Of a stretch of 30,594 bases of DNA, positions 16,561 to 24,703 are shown piece by piece; within the stretch, counting starts at the first letter, position 1; each line of letters begins with the position of its first letter. The stretch comes from CAZZBK01 sp964387325 (GTDB lineage: Bacteria; Planctomycetota; Planctomycetia; Pirellulales; PNKZ01). Below the pieces are notes generated by a model. It was given only the letters and a program-made list of their open reading frames with translations, ran no database searches and was not told where the DNA came from. Where the stretch lies: the NCBI GenBank assembly GCA_964387325.1, contig CAYLYE010000051.1, forward strand, positions 1-30,594, read 5' to 3'. The translations under genes and the position numbers were made by a program.

Positions 16561-17211
16561 TTACTTCGCCTTTTCAATCACCGAAGCCTTGGTGATCTTC
16601 ACGGGCGTCTTGGGGCGATCGCCACCATCGGTCGGCACTTCACCGATCGACAGCACGACCTTGAGGCTCTCGTCGTTTGCTGTCTTGCCAAAGACCGTGT
16701 ACTGATTGTCGAGATGCGGTACGCGTCCCAAGCAGAGAAAGAATTGCGAACCGCCTGAGTTTGGGTCGCTCGTGCGGGCCATCGAGAGCACGCCCGGCTC
16801 GTGCTTGACCTTATTGAACTCGGCCTTGATCGTGTAGCCAGGGCCGCCCGAGCCGTTGCCGATGGGGCAGCCACCCTGAATCACAAAGCCCTTGATGACG
16901 CGATGGAACGCAATACCGTCGTAGTAGCCAATCTTGGCCAGCGCGATGATGTTCTTGCAATGACCGGGAGCTAAGTCCGGATACAATTCGAGCACGATCT
17001 TGCCCATCGTCGTATCGAGTTCGACTTGATAGTCGGTCTTGGCAAAGTCGATTGTCTGCTGTGCCGCTTCCACTTCCTTCTGTCGACTCGGGGGCATAGC
17101 CTGGCTCCTTTCGCACGACGCCAGTGGCGTCAAAAATAGTATCACCAACCAACCGTAAGTCCAGAATCTTAGCGGCTGAGACAATCTTGGCAACCGGGTG
17201 CAAAGCGACAT
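16561..17211 (-). CDS. Cyclophilin-type peptidyl-prolyl isomerase, lipoprotein
   Basis: 216 residues from the ATG at 17211; a longer frame reaches 17358 but would run into the upstream permease gene. The N-terminus is a lipoprotein signal with lipobox LASC and Cys33. The cyclophilin domain covers about residues 55-216: TTMGKIVLELYPDLAPGHCKNI, active-site FHRVIKGFVIQGGCP, SMARTSDPNSGGSQFFLCLG and YTVFGK. The Trp that contacts cyclosporin in the human protein appears to be His (VPHLDNQ), as in many bacterial cyclophilins. It catalyses cis-trans isomerisation of prolyl bonds, here on the outer face of a membrane. It begins four bases after the metal-permease stop, so it is the last gene of that operon. 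Confidence 0.92.
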   Translation of the reverse strand: MSLCTRLPRLSQPLRFWTYGWLVILFLTPLASCERSQAMPPSRQKEVEAAQQTIDFAKTDYQVELDTTMGKIVLELYPDLAPGHCKNIIALAKIGYYDGIAFHRVIKGFVIQGGCPIGNGSGGPGYTIKAEFNKVKHEPGVLSMARTSDPNSGGSQFFLCLGRVPHLDNQYTVFGKTANDESLKVVLSIGEVPTDGGDRPKTPVKITKASVIEKAK

Positions 17212-17215
17212 GCGA

Positions 17216-18550
17216 TCAGTTCTCCGAAGTTGATTGCTGAGCGGGGGGGATTTCGCGACCGTGCGGATCATGCTGCGTGTCGCGCAGTTCGTCGGCCAGT
17301 GTGGCTTGCAGCTGCGGGCCAATAAAATGCTCGATCCGTTCGGCCGGCGCGTGGACATGGTCCAGCGGCAGGTGAAAATGTTTTATCAAATAGGCCTCCC
17401 ACAAGCGATGGGAGCGGACCAACGATTGCGCCTCGCGGCGTCCGGCGTCGGTGAGCGTTACGCGATCGTATTGGATTTCGATCTGTTGTGTCTTTTTGAG
17501 CCGGCGCAGGGCGATGCGCGGCAGCGACCGGCCGCCGATGGCCGCGCAGGCCTCGCGCACGGACATCGGATCCCATTCGTCGCCGCTGCTGGCCAATTCT
17601 TCGTAACGATACAGCATCGCGAGCAGATCTTCGCCCACGATGCGCAGACTAAGTTGCCGCCGCTGCCAGTACTTGGCCAGCAACCCCTGCTGCGGAGCAA
17701 AGCAGAGCGCCAGTGCAAATAGCCCACCGGCCACGACCGTCATCATGCCCGAGGTGTTCGTGTTGAGCCAGGCGGCCCCTAGATAGCCGCCGATCGTTGA
17801 GAGCGACGCGATCAGTGCCGCCCACAGGAGCATCGTCCGCAAGCGATCGGTGAGCAGATGCGCGGTCGTTCCTGGTACAATGAGCATCGCCACGACGAGA
17901 ACCGAACCCACGGCTTCGAACGACGCCACCGTCACGAGCGCCACCATCCCCATGAGCAGGTAGTGTACGACCCGGGCGCGAATGCCCATCGCCGAGGCCA
18001 GGGCCGGATCGAACGAAGCGATCTTCAATTCTTTCCAGAGCACGCCGATAAACATGAGCGTGATCAGCAGCGCGACGCACAGCGGCAGAAAGGTTCGCGG
18101 CACGTTCAACCCCGCCACGGTCACCATGTCGAACGGCACGAAGTCAAGCAATCCGTACAGCGCACAGTCGGCATCGAGATGCACGCGCCCTGCGAAGTTT
18201 TTCAACAAGAATACGCCGAGCGCAAACAGAGACGTGAACACCACGCCCATGCTGGCATCTTCGCTTACGTTGCCCGCGCCTTGCAGCGACTCGGTCAGTG
18301 CTGCCGTCAGCACGCCGACAAGCACCGCGCCGACAAACACGGGCCAAGAACCGATTTGATCGGTCACGAGGTAGGCGACGACAATGCCGGGCAAAATCGC
18401 ATGACTGATTGCGTCTCCCAGCAGGCTCATGCGACGCAACACCAAGTAACACCCCAGCAGAGCGCAACACGTGCTGGCCAGCGCGCCGACCGTCACAACC
18501 CAGAGCGCGGTCTGGTGATGCTGCGCCCAAGCGAGCAAAGCGTCGGTCAT
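17216..18550 (-). CDS. Zn/Mn(/Fe) ABC permease fused to MntR/DtxR-like regulator domain (TroD/YtgCR-like)
   Basis: 444 residues. Residues 1-285 are an ABC-3 family permease with eight or nine helices (YLVLRRMSLLGDAISHAILPG at the start, FEAVGSVLVVAMLIVPGTTAHLL near 211). Residues 300-435 are a DtxR-type module: winged helix (SLPRIALRRLKKTQQIEI, VTLTDAGRREA), then the dimerisation/metal domain SHRLWEAYLIKHFHLPLDHVHAPAERIEH and a closing DPHGREIP like the family's CPHGxPI. By eye against Bacillus MntR, D308, H381, E404, E407 and H408 match D8, H77, E99, E102 and H103; E11 is Ala311. The permease imports metal with the ATPase and binding protein encoded upstream. The fused domain probably senses metal in the cytoplasm. 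Its start overlaps the preceding stop by four bases. Confidence 0.9.
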   Translation of the reverse strand: MTDALLAWAQHHQTALWVVTVGALASTCCALLGCYLVLRRMSLLGDAISHAILPGIVVAYLVTDQIGSWPVFVGAVLVGVLTAALTESLQGAGNVSEDASMGVVFTSLFALGVFLLKNFAGRVHLDADCALYGLLDFVPFDMVTVAGLNVPRTFLPLCVALLITLMFIGVLWKELKIASFDPALASAMGIRARVVHYLLMGMVALVTVASFEAVGSVLVVAMLIVPGTTAHLLTDRLRTMLLWAALIASLSTIGGYLGAAWLNTNTSGMMTVVAGGLFALALCFAPQQGLLAKYWQRRQLSLRIVGEDLLAMLYRYEELASSGDEWDPMSVREACAAIGGRSLPRIALRRLKKTQQIEIQYDRVTLTDAGRREAQSLVRSHRLWEAYLIKHFHLPLDHVHAPAERIEHFIGPQLQATLADELRDTQHDPHGREIPPAQQSTSEN

Positions 18551-19851
18551 GTTGAGGCCCCCGCCGGTTCAAAATACCGGGGCCAACGTCCCAGCTGACG
18601 CAATTTCATTTCCAGCTCGACGACCAAATCACGTGGCAAAGCCTCGTCGATATGCTCGGCGTCGAGATCGACGTAGCTCCCCGCCAAGTCAGCATACTCG
18701 GTGATAAACAATTCCCAGAGCCGGTAACCCCGCTCCAGTCGGGCCGCGTATCGACGACCGTCATCGGTGAGTCGAAAGTTGTCTCCCGTCATCGCCACGA
18801 TTGCCCCTTGCTCGATGAGCCGCTGCAACAGCTTGCGCAACTCGACCGCCGGTTCCGACGTGTGCCGCAACAGGTCGGTCACGGTCACACACTCGAGCGC
18901 CGCCGCTCGCTCGTTGTAAGGGTCCTGTACCGTCAGCTCGTAAACCAGTCGTAGCACGTTCTGCTGGTGAATCTGGGTGCGAAATCGACTCTGTTGCACC
19001 GCTCGGGCAATAACACCGCGGCGCGGCGCGAAGAGCATCGAGACGATAAACAGAGTCGACCCTGTGAGTACAATCACGGGACCTGCTGGCGACCAGCTAA
19101 ATTGCGCGCTGAGCATGGTGCCGACGCCGCCGATGAGTGTGCCGAACAAGCTGCTCAAGGCGAGCAATGACCCGAGCCGATCGGTCCAAAATCGAGCCGC
19201 GACCGCGGGGATGATGAGTAGCGCCGACATGAGCACGACGCCGACGGCCGGCAGCCCGACGACGACCGTGACGGCGACAAGTCCCATCATCAGCAAGTCG
19301 AGTCTCGCCGAGGGCCAGCCTTGTACGCGTGCAAATGCCGGGTCGAACGAGACGACTTTGAATTCTTTGTAGAGCGCGAGCACGATGACCAAGCAGAGGG
19401 CTGATACTCCGCCGACCAAGTGCACGTCTTGCAAGAGCATGCCCGCCGTTTTACCCAGGATGTACGAATCGAGCCCCGCTTGGCTTCCCGACGGCACATG
19501 ACTCTGAATCAACTGGCTGAGCACATAGCCCGCGCCGAAAAATACGCTGAGCACGATGCCAATCGCGGCGTCCTCTTTGATCCGCGTGTAGGCGCGCAGG
19601 AACGAAACGACGCCCAACCCGGCCACACCGCTGACGAGCGCCCCTAAGAGCATGAGGGGCAAGCTCCGCTCTTGAAAGACGAGCACGCTCAGGCACAACC
19701 CCGGCAGAGCGGCATGCGCCAGCGCGTCGCCGACCAGCGCGCGGCGGCGGAGCACGGCGTAGCTGCCGACCAGCCCGGCACTGGCACCGAGCAGCGAGGT
19801 ACCGGCCAGTACGACGAGCGTGTTATAGGTGAGGTCGAAGGCGTCGAGCAT
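18547..19851 (-). CDS. Zn/Mn(/Fe) ABC permease fused to degenerate DtxR-like domain (TroC-like)
   Basis: 434 residues, paralogous to the next permease. Residues 1-280 are the ABC-3 permease (SYAVLRRRALVGDALAHAALPG, IKEDAAIGIVLSVFFGAGYV, LPAVGVVLMSALLIIPAVAARF). Residues 290-425 carry a winged helix (AVELRKLLQRLIEQGAIVA, FRLTDDGRRYAARLERGYRLWELFITEYADL) and a DtxR-like dimerisation helix around VDLDAEHIDEALP. The metal ligands are largely lost: the MntR H77 position is Tyr376, H103 is Glu403, E102 is Asp402, D8 is Asn298 and E11 is Arg301; only E99 (Glu399) is kept. The C-terminal CPHG-like motif is absent. Two different permeases per importer is the TroCD/MntCD arrangement, so they probably form a heterodimer. 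Confidence 0.88.
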   Translation of the reverse strand: MLDAFDLTYNTLVVLAGTSLLGASAGLVGSYAVLRRRALVGDALAHAALPGLCLSVLVFQERSLPLMLLGALVSGVAGLGVVSFLRAYTRIKEDAAIGIVLSVFFGAGYVLSQLIQSHVPSGSQAGLDSYILGKTAGMLLQDVHLVGGVSALCLVIVLALYKEFKVVSFDPAFARVQGWPSARLDLLMMGLVAVTVVVGLPAVGVVLMSALLIIPAVAARFWTDRLGSLLALSSLFGTLIGGVGTMLSAQFSWSPAGPVIVLTGSTLFIVSMLFAPRRGVIARAVQQSRFRTQIHQQNVLRLVYELTVQDPYNERAAALECVTVTDLLRHTSEPAVELRKLLQRLIEQGAIVAMTGDNFRLTDDGRRYAARLERGYRLWELFITEYADLAGSYVDLDAEHIDEALPRDLVVELEMKLRQLGRWPRYFEPAGAST

Positions 19852-19883
19852 GGCCTGTTTTCGCGCGCCGCGATGATGTCGCC

Positions 19884-20672
19884 TTAGGCGCTACGCTCCT
19901 GGGCTCGCAGTGCATCTCCGGCGGCGTCGAGCACGGTGAGTCGGCCTCCGTACGTCTTGTGCAAGTTCTCGTTCGTGAATGTCGTAGCGGTCGGACCCGC
20001 TGCGACCAACCGCATGTTGAGCATTACGACCTGCTCGAAGTAGCGTGGCACGGTTCGCAAATCATGATGCACGACCACCACGGTCTTGCCTTGCTCGCGT
20101 AATTCCCTGAGTAATCGGAACACGACCTGCTCGGTCGCCGCGTCGACCCCGGCCATCGGCTCGTCCATCAGGTACAATTCGGCCCGCTGGGCCAATGCCC
20201 GCGCCAGAAACGTGCGTTGCTGTTGACCACCAGAAAGCTGACCAATTTGTCGCTCGGCCAAGTCGGCGAGCCCGACGTGTTCGAGGCACTCGCGAGCCCA
20301 GCGACGTTCGGCCGCACCGGGCCGGCGGAACCAACCGAGTTGGCCGTAGGTTCCCATCATCACCACATCCAGCACACTCACGGGAAAATCCCAGTCGACG
20401 GTTTCTCGTTGCGGCACATAACCGATCAGTTGCCGCTGCTGAGCCACCGGGCGACCGAGCACCGTGACGACTCCGTTGGCCAGGGGCACCAACCCCAAAA
20501 TGGCTTTGATGAACGTGCTTTTGCCCGCCCCGTTGGGACCAATCACGCCCACGAGACTGGGCCGATCGATCGTCATGTCGATGTCCCACAACACGGGCTT
20601 ACGGTGATAAGCGACCGTGACGTCATGCACGTCGAGAATGGGCGGCGGTGTCGAGGCCAGCGTGTTGTTCAT
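19884..20672 (-). CDS. Metal ABC transporter ATP-binding protein (TroB/ZnuC-like)
   Basis: 262 residues. All ABC ATPase motifs are present: Walker A GPNGAGKS (45-52), Q-loop YVPQRETVDWDFP (a signature of the Mn/Zn importer subfamily), LSGGQQQR signature, Walker B ELYLMDEP, D-loop and switch His in VVVVHHDL. It powers import through the two permeases encoded next. The C-terminal NLHKTYGG is typical of MntB/ZnuC proteins. It lies ten bases after the binding-protein gene and 32 bases before the first permease, within one operon. Confidence 0.95.
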   Translation of the reverse strand: MNNTLASTPPPILDVHDVTVAYHRKPVLWDIDMTIDRPSLVGVIGPNGAGKSTFIKAILGLVPLANGVVTVLGRPVAQQRQLIGYVPQRETVDWDFPVSVLDVVMMGTYGQLGWFRRPGAAERRWARECLEHVGLADLAERQIGQLSGGQQQRTFLARALAQRAELYLMDEPMAGVDAATEQVVFRLLRELREQGKTVVVVHHDLRTVPRYFEQVVMLNMRLVAAGPTATTFTNENLHKTYGGRLTVLDAAGDALRAQERSA

Positions 20673-20682
20673 CGGCGGAGTG

Positions 20683-21651
20683 TCATTTCAACGCGGCAAC
20701 CATGAGCGATACGTTCTTGCGCACCATGCCGACATAGGTTCCCTCGGGCGAGTCAGCTGCCCCCATCGCATCGCTGTACAGCGAACCGCCAACCGTCACG
20801 GCATGGCCGCGTGCCGCGCACCCCTCGATGAGCGCCCGCACATTGCGTGGGTCGACGCTGGTCTCGACGAACACGGCTTTAACCTGTCGCTGGGCAATAA
20901 ATTCGACCAACTCGTTAATCTCGCGCACGCCCGCTTCGCTATCGGTACTCACGCCTTGGATCGCCTTGACCTCGATATGATACGCGCGGCCAAAATAACT
21001 AAAGGCGTCGTGAGCCGTGACCAGCACGCGACGCGGTTCGGGGACCAATGCGAGTTGCTCGCGGCAGAACGTGTCGAGTTCGTGGAGTTGTTGTTGGAAA
21101 AGAGTCGCTTGGATTTGGTAGTCGGCCGCGTGCGTCGGATCGAGCTTGCTCAACTCGCGAGCTACGAGCCCCGTACAACGCGACCACAATTTTACATCAA
21201 ACCAAATGTGCGGATCGAATTGCTCGGCGCCAACCTTGAGCAAGTCGGCATGGGGAATTTCAGCGCTGATAGCAAACACGCGCTTGCGTCGCGCAAGATG
21301 CTCGAACAACTCCCCCATTTTGCCTTCTAAGTGCAAACCGGAATAGAAAATCACCTCGGCCTGTTCGAGCTTCGCAACGTCGCCCGTCGAAGGTTTGTAA
21401 AGGTGCGGATCAATTCCTTCCCCCATGAGCGCCGAGACAGCAACCCATTTTCCACCGACGTTCTTAACCAGATCGGCCACCATGCCCGTCGTGCAAACCA
21501 CCCGGACAGGACCCGACGCCGAGCGGGCCCCTGTTTCAGCTTGCGACGCCGCATTCGGATGGCCCGAACATCCGACGAGCATGCTCAGCAAGAACAGGCA
21601 ACCGAGCGGAAGCCGATGCGCGAGGATCGCCGAACAAAGTTGATTGAGCAT
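20683..21651 (-). CDS. Metal-binding lipoprotein of ABC importer (TroA/ZnuA/MntA family)
   Basis: 322 residues, with lipobox LVGC and Cys28 after a hydrophobic signal; a Ser/Ala-rich linker follows. This is a cluster A-I solute-binding protein: TTGMVADLVKNVGG, DPHLYKPSTGD (His83), FDPHIWFD (His148), TAHDAFSYFGRAY (His214) and LYSDAMG (Asp294). The His-His-His-Asp set matches Treponema TroA, which binds Zn and Mn. It differs from PsaA/MntC-type Mn proteins, which have Glu at the third position. There is no His-rich loop of the ZnuA kind. Zn or Mn is therefore likely, but Fe cannot be excluded. It is the first gene of the operon, behind a predicted promoter with a palindromic operator. Confidence 0.93.
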   Translation of the reverse strand: MLNQLCSAILAHRLPLGCLFLLSMLVGCSGHPNAASQAETGARSASGPVRVVCTTGMVADLVKNVGGKWVAVSALMGEGIDPHLYKPSTGDVAKLEQAEVIFYSGLHLEGKMGELFEHLARRKRVFAISAEIPHADLLKVGAEQFDPHIWFDVKLWSRCTGLVARELSKLDPTHAADYQIQATLFQQQLHELDTFCREQLALVPEPRRVLVTAHDAFSYFGRAYHIEVKAIQGVSTDSEAGVREINELVEFIAQRQVKAVFVETSVDPRNVRALIEGCAARGHAVTVGGSLYSDAMGAADSPEGTYVGMVRKNVSLMVAALK

Positions 21652-21682
21652 AGAGCCTGAAACCGAGAGGGTCGCCGAGGTG

Positions 21683-21700
21683 GTTTTGATTGGTCAAAAC
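21683..21700. promoter_or_regulatory. 18-bp perfect palindrome, candidate metalloregulator operator
   Basis: GTTTTGA-TTGG-TCAAAAC: seven-base perfect inverted arms around four bases. It starts four bases downstream of the predicted -10 box of the importer operon and so spans the expected transcription start near 21697. Length, A/T-rich arms and position fit a dimeric DtxR/MntR- or Fur-type repressor site. Which protein binds is inference. Confidence 0.55.
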
Positions 21701-21703
21701 TTT

Positions 21704-21733
21704 ATTTTATCCTCAGCCAAACCGGCGAGTCAA
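21704..21733 (-). promoter_or_regulatory. Predicted promoter of the metal-importer operon
   Basis: On the minus strand TTGACT (21733-21728), an 18-base spacer and TAAAAT (21709-21704), followed by the palindrome and then the binding-protein ATG at 21651. The -35 matches the consensus at five of six bases. Confidence 0.6.
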
Positions 21734-21780
21734 GTGAGTAAACTACCTATTCGCAATACCTTACGCCGTCTCGATTGGTG

Positions 21781-21810
21781 TTGACCCTCGTCGAGCAGAC
21801 AAAGTATCTT
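21781..21810 (+). promoter_or_regulatory. Predicted promoter of the LptF/G-like gene
   Basis: TTGACC (21781-21786), an 18-base spacer and TATCTT (21805-21810), about 40 bases before the ATG at 21852. It is divergent from the metal-importer promoter. Confidence 0.45.
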
Positions 21811-21851
21811 CCGCAGCGTGGTTCCTCTCGCGACGCCTACTTTGTAGACCG

Positions 21852-22976
21852 ATGCTCATTCTCGATCGATACATCCTGCGCCAGTTTATTCAGGTGTTCA
21901 TCGTCTGTTGGGTCAGCTTGACGGGCCTGTATGTTGTCTTCGATGCGTTTGCCAATATCGATGAGTTTTTGAGGAGCGGGGGCGTCTTCAAAACGATGCT
22001 GCGGTACTACTCGTTCCGTAGCGTGGCGTTCTTTGACATGATTAGCTCGGTGCTCGCAATGATCGCCGCGATGTTCACCATGACCTGGATCCAACGCCAT
22101 AACGAGCTTACCGCTCTGATGGCGGCCGGTATCTCCCGCAAGCGGGTTGTCAAACCGGTTGTGATCGCGGCCATGATGGTGACCGCGTTGGCTCTGATTA
22201 ATCGCGAGTTGTTTATCCCCAAGTTTCGAGAAGAATTGCTCAAAAACGCGCGCGACTTGAATGGTACCAACGTTTTTCCGGTCACCTCGCAATACGACAA
22301 TCAGACCGGCATCATGATCAGCGGTCGGCACAAGACATCCAAAGATCTGCGTGTGTACCAGCCCAGTTTTTTACTTCCCAAGACGCTCGACCCTCAGGAA
22401 CGTTCGCTCAATGCGGTCGAATGTTTTTGGAAGCCTGCCGACGACAAGCACCCGGCCGGCTATTTGTTCAATCAGGTGACCGCCCCTCAGGAACTGCTCA
22501 GCGGCCCGGCACTGATGCTCAAAGGCGAAAAGGTCATCTATACGCCCATCAGCGATCCGCAGTGGGTGCAACCCGGACAATGCTTTGTCGTTTCAGCGAC
22601 CGATTTTGAACAACTCTCCGGCGGTGGTACGTGGTGGAAGCATACATCCTTGCTTCAGATGATCGACCGCGCGCATCGTCCCAATGTCTTCTTCAACGGC
22701 ACGCTTCGGGTCACGATCCACAGTCGCGTGGTCCAACCGATCTTAGAGCTGACGCTGGTTTTTTTGGGGCTACCGTTGGTATTGAGTCGCGAGAATCGTA
22801 ATATGTTCGTAGCCATCGGGCTGTGCATTTTGCTCGTAGGTTTGTTCCTATCCGTGTCGATGGCCTGTCAGTACCTCGGTTCAGCGGGATTGATCGACGC
22901 GCCGCTGGGTGCTTGGCTCCCCTTGATGATTTTCGTGCCGCTGGCGGTGTATATGTTCGATCAAGTGGATCGGTAA
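21852..22976 (+). CDS. LptF/LptG (YjgP/YjgQ) family permease
   Basis: 374 residues from the ATG at 21852. The build is typical: N-terminal LILDRYILRQFIQVFIVCW, two more helices near residues 55-80 and 95-115 flanking the conserved MTWIQRHNELTALMAAGISRKRVVKPV, and a central beta-rich periplasmic domain (about 120-280). Three C-terminal helices follow (ILELTLVFLGLPLVLSR, FVAIGLCILLVGLFLS, GAWLPLMIFVPLAVYMF). LptF and LptG form the LptB2FG complex that extracts lipopolysaccharide or a related lipid from the inner membrane. Only one family member is visible, so F or G cannot be decided. This fits an organism with an outer membrane. The acyl-CoA ligase follows after 38 bases, possibly co-transcribed. 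Confidence 0.9.
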   Translation: MLILDRYILRQFIQVFIVCWVSLTGLYVVFDAFANIDEFLRSGGVFKTMLRYYSFRSVAFFDMISSVLAMIAAMFTMTWIQRHNELTALMAAGISRKRVVKPVVIAAMMVTALALINRELFIPKFREELLKNARDLNGTNVFPVTSQYDNQTGIMISGRHKTSKDLRVYQPSFLLPKTLDPQERSLNAVECFWKPADDKHPAGYLFNQVTAPQELLSGPALMLKGEKVIYTPISDPQWVQPGQCFVVSATDFEQLSGGGTWWKHTSLLQMIDRAHRPNVFFNGTLRVTIHSRVVQPILELTLVFLGLPLVLSRENRNMFVAIGLCILLVGLFLSVSMACQYLGSAGLIDAPLGAWLPLMIFVPLAVYMFDQVDR

Positions 22977-23014
22977 CCGTCACGGCCGCCTCGCTTGATG
23001 ATAGGTGTTCGGCG

Positions 23015-24700
23015 ATGACCAGTGCTCGCACGAGTGAAGATGACGTGCCGTGGGTCGAGGGGCTCACGATCGGCCAGATGATCGAGCAAACCGCTCGACA
23101 ACATGGCGATTCCGACGCGATCGTGTTTCATGCCAGCGGCGTGCGGGCCACGTATCGTGAGTTTTTGCAGCAGGTCGACGAGGCCGCCGCCGGTTTGCTC
23201 GCGCTGGGTATCACCCGTGGACAGCATGTTGCGATCTGGGCGACCAATGTTCCCGAGTGGGTCATCTTGCAGTTTGCCACGGCGCGCATTGGCGCCGTGC
23301 TCGTCACGATCAACCCGGCCTATCGCCCACACGAGTTGCAATACGTGTTGCAACAGAGTGACGCGGTGGCGTTGGTGTTGATCGACCGCTTCAAAACGTC
23401 CGACTACTTCGCAATGCTCGGCGAAGTGTACCCCGAGCTGGCACAAGGCCCAGCGGGCGAAGCACGCTCGCCGAAGTTCACCAAGCTGAAATGGGTCATC
23501 TCGATCCGCGGCGAAACTCCCGACGGAGCGATCCGTTGGAGTGAAATGTGCGCGCGAGGGACATCCATCCCGGTCGACATCGCTCAATACGGCGAACAGC
23601 TCTCGCCCGACGACAAAATCAATATCCAATACACGAGCGGTACAACCGGTTTTCCCAAAGCGGCCACGCTGAGCCACCGCAATCTGCTGCTCAACGCATA
23701 CTATGTCGGCCTGTGTCAGCGTTTCACGCACCATGATCGTGTGTGCATACCGGTCCCTTTCTATCACTGCTTTGGTTGCGTGTTGGGAACACTCGGCGCG
23801 GCCGTGCATGGTGCGGCGATGATTATCCCCGCCGACTCCTTTCAGGCTACGGCGACCCTCGAGGCGATGGAGCGACACCGTGCCACGGTGCTCTACGGCG
23901 TACCGACCATGTACATCGCTCAACTCCAAGATCAATCGTTCGCTTCACGCGATTTGAAATCGCTCCGCACGGGCATTATGTCCGGCGCACCTTGTCCGAT
24001 CGAAGTCATGCGCCAAGTGGTCGACCAGATGAGCATGCGTGAGATCACGATCGCCTACGGCCAGACCGAGGCTTCGCCGGTTATCACACAAACTCGGGCC
24101 GACGATCCGATCGAGCTACGGGTCGAGACCGTGGGGCGTCCATTGCCGGGGGTCGAGGTGAAACTGATCGACCCCGCCACGGGAGCAACACTACCCGACA
24201 TGCAGCAAGGCGAACTCTGCGCTCGCGGTCATGTCGTGATGATCGGCTATTACAACAACCCCGAGGCCACCGCCGCCGCGATCGACAAGGACGGCTGGCT
24301 TCACACCGGCGACATCGCACTGCGGCTGCCCAACGGCTATTACAAGATCACCGGTCGCATCAAAGACATGGTCATCCGCGGAGGCGAGAACATTTACCCG
24401 CGCGAGATCGAGGAGTTTTTGTATCAGCACGCGGCGGTCGAGCAGGTTTCGATCGTCGGTTTGCCCGACGCAAAATATGGCGAAGAACTATGCGCTTGGG
24501 TCAAGCTCAAGGCGGGGGCGTGTTGCACGGCCGACGAACTACGCGAGTTCTGCCGCATCAACCTGGCCCATTTCAAGGTGCCGCGGTACGTCAAGTTCGT
24601 CGACGCCTTCCCACAAACCGTGACCGGCAAGATTCAGAAGTTCAAAATTCGTGATGCGATGATGGACGAGCTGAAGCTCACAGCGGCCGAGACAGCGTAG
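23015..24700 (+). CDS. Acyl-CoA synthetase (AMP-forming, FadD-like)
   Basis: 561 residues from the ATG at 23015; the frame is open upstream into the preceding gene, but homology begins after this Met (VEGLTIGQMIEQTARQHGDSDAIVF). Adenylate-forming motifs: P-loop YTSGTTGFPKAATLSHRN (from residue 206), PFYHCFGCVLGTLG, AYGQTEASPV (A5), GWLHTGDIAL (A7), YKITGRIKDMVIRGGENIYP (A8) and the catalytic Lys539 in TVTGKIQKFKIR (A10). It activates a carboxylic acid as acyl-AMP and transfers it to CoA. Closest in style to medium/long-chain fatty acid ligases. It converges with the carrier-protein cluster, three bases apart, so it need not belong to that pathway, though it could supply an acyl group. Confidence 0.92.
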   Translation: MTSARTSEDDVPWVEGLTIGQMIEQTARQHGDSDAIVFHASGVRATYREFLQQVDEAAAGLLALGITRGQHVAIWATNVPEWVILQFATARIGAVLVTINPAYRPHELQYVLQQSDAVALVLIDRFKTSDYFAMLGEVYPELAQGPAGEARSPKFTKLKWVISIRGETPDGAIRWSEMCARGTSIPVDIAQYGEQLSPDDKINIQYTSGTTGFPKAATLSHRNLLLNAYYVGLCQRFTHHDRVCIPVPFYHCFGCVLGTLGAAVHGAAMIIPADSFQATATLEAMERHRATVLYGVPTMYIAQLQDQSFASRDLKSLRTGIMSGAPCPIEVMRQVVDQMSMREITIAYGQTEASPVITQTRADDPIELRVETVGRPLPGVEVKLIDPATGATLPDMQQGELCARGHVVMIGYYNNPEATAAAIDKDGWLHTGDIALRLPNGYYKITGRIKDMVIRGGENIYPREIEEFLYQHAAVEQVSIVGLPDAKYGEELCAWVKLKAGACCTADELREFCRINLAHFKVPRYVKFVDAFPQTVTGKIQKFKIRDAMMDELKLTAAETA

Positions 24701-24703
24701 CCG

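Noticed and set aside
21204..21238. Histidine-rich or Glu-containing metal site that would mark the binding protein as strictly ZnuA or PsaA type
   Set aside because: No His-rich loop is present, and the third ligand reads His (TAHDAF) rather than Glu, so the TroA-like set was preferred and the metal left open.
22961..23935. 324-codon minus-strand open frame opposite the acyl-CoA ligase
   Set aside because: Shadow frame; the ligase motifs are intact on the plus strand.
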